Shown piece by piece: positions 12,694 to 25,476 of a DNA stretch of 64,000 bases. Below the pieces are notes generated by a model. That model was given only the letters and a program-made list of their open reading frames with translations, was not told where the DNA came from and made no database searches. The number at the start of each line of letters is the position of its first letter. The stretch's first letter is position 1. The stretch covers positions 22,047-86,046 of the forward strand of contig JNEU01000860.1 of the NCBI GenBank assembly GCA_000697475.1, given 5' to 3'. Source of the DNA: Lichtheimia corymbifera B2541. Lineage: Eukaryota > Mucoromycota > Mucoromycetes > Mucorales > Lichtheimiaceae. The position numbers were made by a program, and so were the translations under genes.

Positions 12694-14442
12694 GAAAACG
12701 TCGACATTCTCTTCTTGACACACATGCACACACACACACACCACACAAAAGATTCCCTTCTCTTTATTTGCTTTGTCATTCCCATTCAACTTGTTGCTGT
12801 ATATAACAAAAAAAAACATATATAACGTTGTAGATACTATTAAAGCTCGTTCCTGTTTCTGTACTTAACATCTCATTAAGCATATGCCGCCAAAACAGTG
12901 ATATTCTCCTCATATCATGACCCCCCACTTCCCTTCCTCACCCCTCCCCTTTTTTCTCCTCTTGTTAGCGATAAGAAATTGCAGGATATGATTAAAGACA
13001 AGATGTGCATGTACTTTCACCAATTATTGTTGCATTGGTACCAACATGTTACATTTTTTAATGTTTGCCACTTACCAAGATACTGACTACTTGCTGCAGC
13101 AGTGTTAATCATCTTTATGTCCCTTTCTGAATTTCACGCCAGCCTAACAGATATCACGCAATCCCAGATCCGAAATCCCCCTTCTCTCAACATTCCGTTA
13201 GACACATGCAGGCACCCTGTTTCCAACAGAATATTCGCATGATCGAGAGCGTGCACGAATGATTCGAACGCCCCCGATACACGCATAATCTTGATATTTT
13301 TCACTCTCCGTCTTCTTAATCATAGTACAAGTCAAGAATGTCATCATTCTTTTCTCTCTCCTCAAGGTTAAAATATCACATCCAGCGCAGCCATAAGTTG
13401 ACATGATAGAGCAATTGATGGGAATGACAAGGAATATGCTAGAAATGGATGATACATGAGAGACAACAACAACAAGAACCGACTTTTAGCCTGAGAATGA
13501 CGTGCTCTTAATGTACCTCGACCTGTTTTTTATACTAACAACATTTTGACAGCAATATCCCTCATTTCAATCAGGTTAGCCAAGTAGTCGGTGATACGTT
13601 TCACAGATGGATCCATGTGCGCGCAACACAGCTACTATAGCAAGAATAAGGCCATATGCAGATTCCCCGGCACCCAACCCGAGATAGGGGGTTTTCAGGA
13701 AGCCATGTACAAGAATCTTCGATACAGGTGTACAAGATCTTGTAAAACGAATCATGCGCAGAAAGAGTGGAATGACATTTTATTGTTAGGAGAAGGATAA
13801 AAGATCAACATCAACCAATATCCGCTATGATCATGCATCCATGGTGGGTCCGCTCCTCCCATTTGTAAAGCACATGGATTATCCTCTTTGCTTGTCAGCA
13901 ATCGTCAAAGCATTACTTTTGTACATACACACCAAAAGTGACCATGTGACACAATGTTGTGCATTTTATTCTAGCGAGTCGAGACCACGTGGCGACATAC
14001 CACGTAGCCGCCAGATGCTTTGATTGTCTCGGATTTCTCGCAAAAGTCTCTTTTCAAGTGTTTTCTTCCAAGGACCCATAAGCATGTCAAACAATAGTGG
14101 AAAAACGGTCATGGAGGATAACGATCACTTGCTAAAAAAAGAAGCAATTCTGATTGAACCCTTTATGCCGGCTTTCATTTGCATCATACACACACCTATT
14201 ACGTCAGATGATTGTTGTCCCCCGTTACTTCCATCATAATGTCGTTATATCAACTGCGTGTGAGAATACGTATCCATCCACCATTATCACATGAACGTTT
14301 TTAGAAATGCGGTTGAAATGTTATTATCATAAGGGCAAACTAGGGAGGCATACATAATATACACATACGCAAACAAAGGGACAAAAAAGGATAAAAGATG
14401 TATATATGAGAGAAATGCATGGATGTGATATGATTGTTGTTA
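12694..14442. other. Long gene-poor stretch
   Basis: About 1.7 kb between two convergent genes. A (CA)n run sits at 12723-12742. The many short frames have no shared direction, no recognisable domain and no consistent splice sites. A minus-strand GTTCGAAT near 13269 looks like a tRNA T-loop but its flanks do not pair. I see nothing functional. Confidence 0.45.
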
Positions 14443-15522
14443 TTATTTGCAGAATGATTCAATGACGGCAAGATGTCGTGATGCACGAACAAGATGATAA
14501 ATCATATAGATGTGAGTTATGATCAGGACCAAAGTCAACGTCAATAAGCATCCCATGCCATGAGTTGCTTCATTATCCTCTGTTGTGGTATCTTTGTTAT
14601 CATTGTCGTTGTTTTGAATGATCGGCGCCTTCTCCGTGGGTGTTGATGGTGGTGGTAAGGCAAGCATCGGTCGCCATCGGCCCGGCCAAAACAATGTAGT
14701 ACGTTGTTTTCTTGCGGTGGTTGGAGGTGAAGGAGGAGGAGATGATGATGGTGATATAGCTGCAGGTGAAGGAGGTGGTGTTGGTAATACTTGTTGCGTT
14801 GTTCTGATGGCTTCCTTGGATGGCACAGTCGTCGTAGCAATCGTGGAGACATGGCTCGCTCGATCCTCCTCCTCGTCTTCATCATGTTTTTGTTTCTTGT
14901 CACTTTGAGGATGATGCTCTTCCCAAAGGTCCATCAAAAGCTGATAGGCATCGTCGCGTGAGAGAAATGATGCAAATACATGCTAAATCATCATGTGAGT
15001 AGAGAGAGACTTTTATTTTTCTCACAAACAGGCTGCTTTACTCTACCTTTTCGCGTCCTGACACAATTCGAATACCATTAGGAATCAGTCTAGCCGTGTT
15101 GCGCTTCTCGATGACTTCAATGTCGGTAAATGCAATAGCAATCTATTACATGAGTTGACCATGTTGGGTTAACACGAGCTCTGTGGTGGAAAGCAGATCT
15201 GACGGTTGTAGGATTTCAGCAAAGAAAGGAGTACCCGTCGATTTTACCGGTCGGCAATGATACGCACCCGAGTGATCCATCCGAAGATGTTGGCCTTGAA
15301 ACAAACGTGGTGCTCAGAAACATACATGTGTCCTTGAACCAAAATGTCCTTTTGTAATGCACATCGATATACTGCTTCATTATGAGTGATACGTGTGGTC
15401 AAGTAGCTAGTGACATATATATAGAAGATAATAGTACCTTGCAGTAAACGTTCATCCAATGGCACAGAGTCAAAGAGTGAATGAAATAAATGGCGACGAC
15501 GACGCATACTCATCGAGTTCAT
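14443..15522 (-). CDS. GRAM-domain protein with C-terminal membrane anchor
   Basis: Exons 15522-15438, 15374-15268, 15142-15047 and 14982-14443 give 275 aa. Residues 13-115 form a GRAM domain: FHSLFDSVPLDERLLQ, then YRCALQKDILVQGHMYVSEH, ICFKANIFGWITR-type core, and IEVIEKRNTARLIPNGI. A charged and Pro/Ser-rich linker follows, then one hydrophobic segment at about 239-261 (CLLTLTLVLIITHIYMIYHLV) near the C-terminus, which suggests a tail anchor in the ER. This layout matches the GRAMD/Lam-type membrane-contact proteins, except that no StART-like sterol-transfer domain is present. Binding of anionic lipid or sterol-rich membranes is inferred from the family. The N-terminus is short; extra upstream exons cannot be excluded. 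Confidence 0.88.
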
Positions 15523-17489
15523 GAAGAAATGATAAATCTCAGTGACATGGAAGTGAAGGAAAGAGAGAAAAAAGGGTTAATACATGCATATGTCATGGGC
15601 CCATGCTGCAATCCTTTTTAATGTATGTGTGGAAGGGTTGATGATGAGCCGTTTAGCAACTGAGTATAAACATCCCACCTTGGGGTTCCTTTGGCCGGGC
15701 CGAGCATGATGACTCTCTGACATAGTAAAAATGGTGAAGCATAGTTTCCACCAATCCAGTCGCCCCTTTCTTGTCTTTATCTGGTTATTGTTACAACACC
15801 CTGGCTCATCACTTTTTGGTATCACTACTACAATCCACAACAGCTTCTTTTATCCCTATTGTCATATTGCTCGTCGTGGTCTCGTTAAAAGTAATAAAGC
15901 GGCACGGAATAATGATAAAACCGAAAGAACGTCTGAACACAAGAGACTCAGCAGCAAACGGCGCACGTCCCATTTTGCCTATAGATCATGCTCCCCATGC
16001 ACATCTCTCGAATAACATTGTAGATAAAGGTCGGCATAACAATAATTCCTTAACACGTGAATGTTGGTCAATACGACCAAACAAAAAACATCTCGCCATT
16101 GGATATATGCGGAAAGCAGGCGATGATGATTGAGATGAGATGATGGGGCTAGTTATTTACACAACAACAGGCTCCTGGCATGGATGTACTTGGTGGTATG
16201 TAGTATATCATCATCCTCCAATCATTTAATTTCATCAGTGGTACATACCAATGTCACTTATGATATGCGTATGTAGTAATCTTGGGATGAGTCATAATAC
16301 TATTACGGTGAATGTTCCTATTGAAAAGTGCTGTAACACGTAAATCCAGCCATTTGAGCGCAGATCCCTCACTACCCAAGATTACCCGAATGCACTTTCA
16401 TAGATATAGATTTGTGGTGTAAGGGTACTTTGCTGCCCTTGTTAACAGTCTACTATGCATCGAATGTGTCCATTGACTATAATTTACTAGCTTGTTGGCG
16501 GTAATGGTCTATGCCCTTTATATCGATTTACTAGGATGGTTGGGTCTAAGAACCTAAAAGCTATACTCGCGCCTAATCCAATTGTCCTCGCGAGTAGAAA
16601 TAAAGAAGGTATTGGGTTGATTATGGTGACATAAAGATGATGATTGAGAGCACAATCAATCCTCGGAAGACAACATAATATAGCATAATATTTGTTGTGC
16701 GTATGGAAGAAGAGAAAGCTTATTTAATACAACTAATTATCAATCATCATTGTCTCCGTGATATCTCAGGCCTTACCAATAAGCACCTACTACTGGTCGT
16801 TGATGCGTGTAGGATGTCATTACGTACTTTCATTCGAGGTATTTGGCACGAGGTGGATAGTATACAGCACAGCAATGATCCACACGTATGCGTACACTGA
16901 GCAGCCTCAACATTAATGACACACTACCCCTTTTAGCAAACTGCATCAGGGCGTGATGGATGTACTCTCCTTGGGTGATGCGCAGCAAGCTATATGTGGT
17001 TCTTTATGTGAGGAATAGCCCTTGGTTTTACTGTTTGTTGCACTGCTGCGCATCTTCAGCAGCATGAGATGGCAACACATGGCGAGGGTTACACTAAAAT
17101 AGATAAACAGAGAATGTCATGCTCATTCATAGTTTCAGCATAGGATAAGCCCAGATATCCCTCAACAAACATACCCAGCTTGTCATCATGGTGGCCATTG
17201 TGTGTTGTAGTACAATGGTGTCACTGATCCACATCATCACCTCTTAACATACTCTCTCCTCCATCCCAATAATATTTCTATCAAGCTATGGAAGGGGATC
17301 AAAAGTGATGAGAAAAGGTGTATGTCGTCTATCAGATCTCAATTGCGTGTGAATGTTGGTCGTGTGTCATCACCACCGATGATAGGTGCAATTACCAATC
17401 ACAGGGCGTCGCATAGGCGGTGTATGGTGCCTATCAACGCCGCCGCATGAAAACTGCACTCTTGCTCCACTTCTTCTTTACTCTCTATC
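15523..17489. other. Divergent intergenic region between two GRAM-domain genes
   Basis: Nearly 2 kb separating the starts of the GRAM protein (minus) and the sterol glucosyltransferase (plus), so it holds both promoters. Frames such as 15771-16133 and 16697-16900 show no domain and are not called. Confidence 0.5.
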
Positions 17490-20400
17490 ATGGACCGACT
17501 CAACGCCAACCATAATCTCCTGCAATTCATATCGGCTGCAGCACAAGCGGTAATTGCTTTTATTCATTGCACTTGCATATCGTTGTGGGTTCATGTGGGA
17601 CTAACAGACAACTCTTTTTTACGGGGATCACTCTCTTCATTCTGGATCGACCTTGTCTCCTTATTGTACGGATGGGACATTCACCTTCAGCTAGAAACGG
17701 ACGATTGTACAGCGAATGCGAGTTGCAATGGGATGCCAGACAATTCCACAGCATTAGACGATAGACCATCTCCAAGTTAGTATTATCAATATCAGCCAAA
17801 GTGGCGCATTGCTAATGTATTGTCTTTGTTCACGATAGACTATGAAAGGCAGGACAGAGAGATTGAAGTGATGCTCGCTGATGCAACGGGAAACAATGTG
17901 GAGGATATATCTCGCAGTATGCAGCGTTCAAGGGAACCACCATCATCCGAAGATATCATCAGAGAAACGACCTTGGCAGAGAAATTACAACTCATATTTG
18001 GATTATCAAAAGCCGAAAAGTTACATGGTGGTAAGTTACAGTGTGTGAGGTTGAATGAAATCTAGATAGTGTTGAATGGCTGATATATTCATTGTGTATT
18101 CCAAGTATGGTCATGCTGCATGGTCCGATCGGCCATTGTCCCTGGAACATTATATCTTACCGAACGCCATGTTTGCTTTTACGCATCCCTGCCGCAAAAT
18201 CCAGTGAGTATTGAGCAAGGATGGGGGAGTCATATGCGTGATTGACCACGCGAGCAGCCAGCTCAATGTCACATGTTGTAGCACGTTTATCGGAAGACTG
18301 GATATCTTCTGGTCAAGCATCCTACCAAGAACGGCTTTGACCGATGTTTTTTCGAGCTCAAGGATGATATGTTGGCATGGCATGAAAATGCTACAGACAA
18401 ATACTCCCCCAAAGGAAAAGTTGATCTCAAGGAAGCACTTGCAGTGAGGGCATCCAGGAAACGTGAATTTGGATTCAAAGTCATCACTATGAACAAGACA
18501 TGGCATTTGCAAGCTGATACCAATGCAGCTATGGTAGAATGGTATATATGGAGGAGATGAGGGTTGGTGGATGTTTACTGATACAAGTGTCAATATTTAG
18601 GATCAACGTTCTACAAAAGGCAATTTTCAAAGCAAAGAACACTGGCAACAGCCTCAAGATTGCGCTGCCCTTTGAGAATATCTTGGATATGGAGCTCACT
18701 GAAGCCTTTGAATTCCAGCAGTTTTTGCAAATTCGAGCTGTCGGTATTGATGATAGCTTTGTCATGGATGAGGTATGGATCAATATCTTGATATCAGTGA
18801 TCATCGTTGACCTGACAACTTGTTTAGTACTACTTTACTTATTTCGCAGACGCCAATGCAACCTTTACGTCATTGAAAAGCACGTGGGGTCACTCGCAAC
18901 AACAAAGCACGCATTCATTGTCTCGTTCATTATCTCGTTCTGGTGGTGGCAGTGGGGCTACATCGCCAACGTATTCGTTTCCAGATTTATATGAGAATTC
19001 ACAGCCCATTGTTATTCCACCTCTGCATACCATGCCGACTACTACAACCGACCGTTCCACTCCCTCGCCTGTTTTTCACGTGACAGATCCCACAGCAGCT
19101 GATATCAACGATTCGTCGAGCTCAGAAGAGGAAGAGCAGCCTATGGTGGATTGGCTCGCTGAAAAACGAAGATCTGGCATGAAGCTTGTATATGGATTCT
19201 TGGGCGGGAATAGTAGCGGAAGCGCAGCTACAGTGTACCACACGGCGGATGAGGATCATGTCGACCAAGATACTATACCCCAAAGTTCAGCAGACATCAA
19301 AACCAGTCGTTCATTTCCACATGAAGAGCCTATCGATGAGCGTACAAGAGCAAACTTTCGAAAGTATTTCGTACTTCCAGAGGCAGACAAGTTGAATGCA
19401 GGTACACAGAAATTGTGAGGAATTTAAGTAACTGAGATACTAAGCACTCTTTATGCTTTAGTTTACCGCTGCTCATTGATGAAAACTCTCCCTTGTTATG
19501 GGAAGCTGTATATATCCACCAACCATGTATCATTCAACTCCAAGGGTTTTGCAACAAAAGCAAAGGTACAGTGTTCATGATGCGTTGGATCCCTATAGAT
19601 GCTCATTCAACAAAGATGATTATACCTTTTAGTGACATTATGAGGATACAGAAGATCCGGAGTGGTTATATCTTTCATTCATTGAGTATTCTTACACAGA
19701 ACAAGAAAGAAGTAAGTGGGGGTGTGATTGGAGATTGCTCGTGCTGCTGTGTCTGACCAAAAAGATAGGTATTTATCGAATTTTCATCCGCTGCCGCACG
19801 CAATAGTTGCTTTGCAAGATTATTTCTCCAACACAAATGGCATTTTGAATCAAAGCCATCCTCAGATCAACTCAGGTGAGGGTGCAAATGATGGATATGG
19901 GACCTCTTTCTTTATCCTTTATACTTACAATGATCGATATTAAGAGATATCAAGGATTGGGAAGCTCGCCTTATGGAAGAAGAACACAGCGAGACATCTG
20001 CTTTGCCGCAATTACAAACCGGTAAGATTGGTTATTCATGACCTTCTTTATCCCTTATTAACTTCTTAACGCTTATTTGCATAATAGACGGGTTGCCGAT
20101 TCTTTCGCATACATCAGACGAGCCTTTGCTATACAAGAAGCCAGACAAGCCATTGCATTTCACTTGTATTACTATTGGTACTCGAGGCGATGTTCAACCT
20201 TATATTGCTTTATGCAAAGGATTGATGGCTGATGGACACAAATGCCGTATTGCAACCCATGACGAGTTCAAGGACTGGATTGAGGAGCATGATATTGAAT
20301 TCCGATCAATTGGTGGCGATCCAAGTGAATTGATGGTAATAGTATACTCTTTGATGTCTAATTCTGATGCTGGTTACTCATAACGAATATCTCTTTAACT

Positions 20401-21889
20401 AGCGCCTATGCGTGGAAAACAACTTTTTCAGTGTTAATTTTGTCAAGGAAGGATTGCGTTTGGTAAGCGAAGATCATACATAAGAAAACGGCCCACTAAC
20501 AATTGTCGTTGGCAATAGTTCAAAGGCTGGATTGACGAGCTTCTTGAAAAGACTTGGATTGCGTGTCAAGGCACGGATGTGTTGATTGAAAGCCCTAGTG
20601 CAATGGTGGGAGTTCATATGGCTGAGAAACTACGTAAGTATCTAGCGATGGGCTATTTGAATCACGACAGCTAATCTTCATCTGGTAAAGATGTTCCATA
20701 CTTTCGATCATTCCCAATGCCAATGACAAAGACTCGCTCTTTCCCACACCCATTTGCAACACCCAACAACCCCAAAGGATGGCTCTATAATGGCATGACC
20801 TATGTGCTCTTTGATCATGCTATTTGGCGCGCAATTGCCACCAGCACGAACAACTTCCGTCGCGATGTCCTTCAGTTATCACCTACGAGTTATGAAAAGT
20901 TGGATATCTGGAAAATCCCATATCTTTATTCATTCAGTCCAAGCATCGTACCTAGCCCTCTGGACTGGAAGGATTGGATACATTGCACTGGTTATTGGTT
21001 TTTGGATAATCCGCAGGTAAGATGGTATTGTTGATTACTGGATTGGAAAGGATACTTATCTATTCCGTTTAGACCGGTTGGAAACCTAGTGACGAGTTGA
21101 TGCATTTTCTCAAATCCAAAGACCAACGACCCATTGTTTATATTGGATTCGGCTCGATTATTGTATCCGATCCTGACGACATTACTAGGACTATTGTCGA
21201 TGCTGTATTGCTTTCCAATGTGCGAGCCATTATCTCGAAAGGATGGTCTTCTCGACTACAACAGAACAAAGACAGTGATACCGATAGCCTATTGCAGAGA
21301 TATCCCGATACCATCATAAGCGTGCAAGCAGTGCCACATGATTGGCTATTTCCACAAATGCGTGCAGTGGTACATCATGGTGGTGCAGGCACCACAGCAG
21401 CTGGTCTTCGAGCAGGCGTGCCAACCATTGTCAAACCATTTTTCGCCGATCAATTCTTTTGGGGAGAACGCGTAGAAGAAATGGGTCTTGGCCTCTGTAT
21501 CAAGGATATGACAGTAGAACATCTCTCGGCTGCTTTACGAGTTGTTTCAACAGATGCAAGCATGCTTAGGATGGCACAGGTCTTGGGTGAAAAAATTCGT
21601 CAGGTAAGCAATCATTTATCTTGCATGAAATTCAACTTTCAATCATGGCTCAATCATATGTTGCTAGGAAAACGGCGTGGAAACAGCTATTCAATGTTTG
21701 TACCGCGACATGGAGCTGGCACGAGAACGCACATTGCTATCAGCGCAAAAGACCAGTCAAGACGATGATAATGATTATACAACTTCACCACTCGAAGACA
21801 GCTTAGTCGATGACCAAGAATGGACTTTGATAGAGTCAACAGCTTCCGGGTCTGTTTCACCTGCATCATGGAGACCACGGGCAGCATGA
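17490..21889 (+). CDS. ATG26: Sterol 3-beta-glucosyltransferase (UGT51/Atg26 type)
   Basis: Adds glucose from UDP-glucose to ergosterol; the Pichia Atg26 counterpart is needed for pexophagy. Seventeen exons: 17490-17549, 17691-17775, 17839-18030, 18106-18203, 18282-18541, 18601-18772, 18828-19401, 19462-19565, 19616-19711, 19769-19875, 19945-20021, 20088-20335, 20403-20462, 20519-20633, 20691-21016, 21073-21603, 21668-21889; 1108 aa. Order of domains: GRAM-1 (about 113-145), PH (146-236, [20 protein letters not shown]), Ser-rich linker with an acidic run, GRAM-2 (480-560, [19 protein letters not shown]), then the GT-B catalytic part from about 630 ([14 protein letters not shown]) with the UDP-binding signature [19 protein letters not shown] at 958-976. 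The first intron is a multiple of three without a stop, so the N-terminus may carry 47 more residues. Complete and apparently active. Confidence 0.95.
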
Positions 21890-22471
21890 TATTACATCAA
21901 CTACTACTACCTATACTATTATTCTCTTATATATACACGACACTCCTCAGTTATAGCATCGAGCATATTCTTAATGGTACAAGTTTTAATACAGTTACAT
22001 TGTATGTGTACAATTCCTTGAGAGCATGATCAAGCCAAGAAAATTTGCCCTTTTATGGGGATTAATCCGGGATGCAGAGTGTTGTGTAGTACAACATGGT
22101 TGGTGGTACATGAACCCGTTTTTGTGCGATCGGCTGCCTACAAAACACAAGCTATCATGGGAGAGGACGTAATTGTGGATCCAAGTGAACAATAGAGGAG
22201 ATCCAACGTGATATCATTGTGCTAAAAATAGATACTAGTGCCAAGCGACAAGCTCACTTGTCTTGGCAGGTAATACGCATACACCATCCACATTACAGAA
22301 AACAAAGGGACCGAAAAGGAGAAAATAGCCACATTCCAAAAACAAAGGGATGGGAGTTGAGGCGCATGTGATGAAGCATTGACCCCAATTTTGCCAAGCG
22401 ACGTTGTTTTATGGTTGTCGGAAGTCATCGGCCCAGAGCGGTTTCTTTGATCCACCTACCAGTCTAAAAGG
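21890..22471. other. Intergenic stretch upstream of the CYSTM-like gene
   Basis: 3' flank of the glucosyltransferase and promoter region of the next gene. No coding frame is supported. Confidence 0.5.
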
Positions 22472-22479
22472 TATAAAAG
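22472..22479 (+). promoter_or_regulatory. TATA box
   Basis: TATAAAAG stands 94 bp before the ATG at 22566, followed by a C/T-rich leader. Confidence 0.7.
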
Positions 22480-22565
22480 GTGCATTATGATCTGTGGGAT
22501 GATTTCTCACACACCTTTCTTTTCCACCTTTCATATACATCTATTCTCTCAACAACACGACTAAA

Positions 22566-22885
22566 ATGAATCAGCAAGGATACTACCAACAAGGCCCTCC
22601 TCCACCACAGCAAGCTTATTATCAACAACCTCCTGGTAACGATCGCAGCTCCACTTGTTCCAAATCGATCACGTTCTTATTCACATCCTTTTTTTCTTTT
22701 TACTATTAGGCGGTTATTACCCACAACCTCAACCCCAGCCTGTCTATGTTCAACAACAACCTGCACAAAGTAAGGCAAGCCAAGGAGGATGTATGGGTTT
22801 CCTTATGGGCTGCTTGGCATGCTGTGCTCTTGAAGAACTTTGCTGCTGCTGCTGCGCTGAAGAAACCTGTGAGATCTGCTGCTGA
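22566..22885 (+). CDS. Small cysteine-rich CYSTM-like membrane protein
   Basis: Exons 22566-22635 and 22710-22885 give 81 aa. The first two thirds are repeats of Tyr, Gln and Pro (PPPPQQAYYQQPP, YYPQPQPQPVYVQQQ). The end is a cysteine-rich hydrophobic segment, GCMGFLMGCLACCALEELCC, finishing in EICC. This is the layout of CYSTM proteins, short tail-anchored proteins linked in yeast and plants to stress and metal tolerance and partly palmitoylated. The role here is inferred from that family only. The strong TATA box suggests high or inducible expression. Confidence 0.85.
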
Positions 22886-23681
22886 TCATAAAACAATGCC
22901 AATACACTCGAACACTTCCATTGCACATATATATTCATACACATACAATGTCCTCATAACTACCATTCATCCAACTTTCCTCCCGCCTCTGTGATTTTAT
23001 AAATACCCTCTTCATTTGTAATAATACATGGTCTGTGGTATATAGCACCAAATACTCTTACTATTGATGGTTTGGGGGAAGAGAAAGTGTGAAGCAAACA
23101 ATACGGTGCATGTGATGCAAGCTGTGTCTGTATAATCTTTGTGTGCAGCACCCGTTCCTAACCCAAGCGGCATCTCGCTATTATTACTTGCATATGAGAT
23201 AATCTAAGATGCCTTTTTGCCATTCCTTAGTCATTGGCCTCAATAATATACTCTGATAAGCTTAAATTCAAGACGTGCGTTTTTAATCTCAATGATAGTT
23301 TAAATGACATACTAAGCGATCTTTGGGTTTGCCGCGTGTGCCCTGGATAGACGCATGTGTCAGATTTAGCATGATCGGGATTTTGATGTCCCATTTGTTT
23401 TGGATTTGGCACAAAGATAGACGCACGGTTCGGTTACACACACCCTGAGCAATAAACCAAAAGTGTCAAACTCATTTCGGAAACTAGCTTTCCCGGTGCA
23501 ACATAAAAGCTTCTTTTTTCCTTTTATCCTTTACAAGTTGCTTTGTATGGTGGAGTATTTTATTAAGAATGTAGTATACATGATAGAGTGATTGGAAGAG
23601 AAAGAGAGTAAACTAGATACAATGTATAATGTGGGATTATCAACCGAGATAAGTATATAAAGGAAGCAGTGGGTTGTCTCA
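22886..23681. other. Convergent intergenic spacer
   Basis: About 800 bp between two convergent genes, AT-rich, without a supported gene on either strand. Confidence 0.5.
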
Positions 23682-24977
23682 TCAGTCTACAAGTATGAGG
23701 ATATCATTGTTGTTATTGTTGTCGTTGTGTTGGCAGGAGGATTTGATGTCGGCATTGAGATGATCTGACAAGCAACAGTCTTCTTCAACACCGCTGTCGT
23801 CATGGCAAAGATCGTCGGATGGGTATTGACTATTGCTTGCATCACGGTAGGTACGCACCACACATTCCATAGCTTCCCACCACGTATATTGACGAGCCTT
23901 ATTCACAGCTGCATGTCCCATACGTAACCGCATTTCCTTGTTTTGAACGAGAGAATCGAGTTGCTGATGGTATCGATCGCATTGCTCCTTTCTTGATAAG
24001 CCCGTTGTGTCCAGTAATAAACCTGTTGTACCATGATCCACCAGATCACATACGCCTTCAGCCCATAAACCTGCCACAGGAAGACCTGATGCCATTGCCT
24101 CCAGAACCACTTGTCCAAATGTCTCCGTTGTTGAAGCAAAAGCGAAAATGTCTGCTGATGCATATGCTGCTGCCAATGCGTCGCCTTGCAAGTAACCAGT
24201 CCAAGTGACAGGGATATGTGTACGTTGGCATTCAGCTTGAATTTCATCAAAAGCAGGACCATGACCCACAATCACCAAATGACACTGAGAATGATCCATT
24301 TGTTTGTATGCATCCAAGACCAAACCGATATTCTTCTCAAATGATACTCGACCCACGTAGAGTAGGATGATCTTATCGTTGCTTGTCGTGGTGGTCCAGG
24401 ACTGTTGAAGAGCCAGAGATCGCCGAGTAGGAGAGAATTGATTGACATCAATACCACGTGGCCATATCCTTACATTCTCAAATCCTCGCTGCCTTAGAAT
24501 ACGCCGAGTTGACTGTGATGGACACATGACGTATCGAGAGAAAGAATGACAAAACCGGTTCCATTTCCACATAGTAGGCGCAAGGAAATTGTATCCAAAG
24601 TGAGTGCAGTAGGTGGCAAGGTTGGTGTGATAGGATGATACAAGGGCGGTCTTGGGTAGATAATAGCGTATCACGGCAAGTCCAACAGCTCCCAGCCAGC
24701 AAGGATCAACCAAGTGAATCACATGAGGTGCAAAGTCAATCAGCCGTCGTGTAAATCCGGATCGCCAAAAGTTCAACTTGAGTTCAGGATAAGGCGGGAA
24801 TGGAATGCCTGTTGTACCCATAAGCTCGGCACCCGCGTATTCTGTCATACCGCTCTCGGGACCGAGGACAAGCACTTGGTGGTCATTAGCATTCAGGTGT
24901 TCAAGCAAACGCGCCAATGTACGCGTGACACCGTCGACCTTGGGTAGAAAATTCTCTGTAATTATGGCAATGCGCAT
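23682..24977 (-). CDS. Glycosyltransferase family 4 protein
   Basis: Intronless gene for a 431-aa GT-B enzyme that transfers a sugar from a nucleotide donor with retention. Begins MRIAIITENFLPKVDGVTRT, typical for the start of GT4 enzymes such as plant SQD2 and bacterial MgtA-like mannosyltransferases. The donor-binding half shows LLYVGRVSFEKNI, VIVGHGPAFDEIQ and the E-x7-E motif in ETFGQVVLEAMASGLPVAG, where both glutamates are kept. An acidic, Asn-rich tail of about 45 residues ends the protein. The frame stays open 123 nt upstream to 25100; that part would add a hydrophobic leader, but its DNA looks like a pyrimidine-rich 5' UTR, so I start at 24977. Donor and acceptor are unknown. Absence of introns in an intron-rich neighbourhood is notable. 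Confidence 0.88.
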   Translation of the reverse strand: MRIAIITENFLPKVDGVTRTLARLLEHLNANDHQVLVLGPESGMTEYAGAELMGTTGIPFPPYPELKLNFWRSGFTRRLIDFAPHVIHLVDPCWLGAVGLAVIRYYLPKTALVSSYHTNLATYCTHFGYNFLAPTMWKWNRFCHSFSRYVMCPSQSTRRILRQRGFENVRIWPRGIDVNQFSPTRRSLALQQSWTTTTSNDKIILLYVGRVSFEKNIGLVLDAYKQMDHSQCHLVIVGHGPAFDEIQAECQRTHIPVTWTGYLQGDALAAAYASADIFAFASTTETFGQVVLEAMASGLPVAGLWAEGVCDLVDHGTTGLLLDTTGLSRKEQCDRYHQQLDSLVQNKEMRLRMGHAAVNKARQYTWWEAMECVVRTYRDASNSQYPSDDLCHDDSGVEEDCCLSDHLNADIKSSCQHNDNNNNNDILILVD

Positions 24978-25476
24978 GTCAAAGCTGCCGATAAAAGGAA
25001 AAGCAACGAGGAGAATAAATAAAGGGATGCTGTTGTTGTCACCTTCAAGTGCGGGAAAACAAGACAAAGAAAGGAGAAGTAATATGATAACGGCATGCAA
25101 GCTTGTGGAATGAAGAATGGGTGCACAATGAAAGCGAGCTTGCAGGTTTTAGCCCAACCAGCTCATCCATGTGACCTAGAGATCAGTGGTCGATTATCCA
25201 ATAGCCGTCTTTGACGGATCAATGTGCATTATCACTCACACAACAACTTTTTGTATTGGATGATAGATAAAAAACGTGCGGCTTTTATGCATGAGATTGG
25301 TCTACTGCGATAATGGAGGAGTAATGACAATAGTGGGGATTGTAAACATGTGCGTACTTTTGTGGTTGGATGGGGTAGTAGTTTTGGTAGTGGTTGTCAT
25401 GGCAGTGTTGATAGGGTTACGGGAAAATGTTGATGATGGTGACGATGATGATGATGATGGTGATGATGAGATGTGC
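24978..25476. other. Intergenic spacer with GAT microsatellite
   Basis: Promoter side of the GT4 gene and 3' flank of the phosphatase, both on the minus strand. A GAT/GAC-rich run lies at about 25434-25468, close to the phosphatase stop codon. No gene seen. Confidence 0.5.

Noticed and set aside
13240..13290. tRNA-like T-loop (GTTCGAAT on the minus strand)
   Set aside because: The flanking five bases do not pair and no D-arm or acceptor stem is found.
24978..25100. 41-residue hydrophobic leader of the GT4 protein
   Set aside because: Not used as the main start because family members begin at the MRIAIITENF segment; kept as an alternative in the findings.
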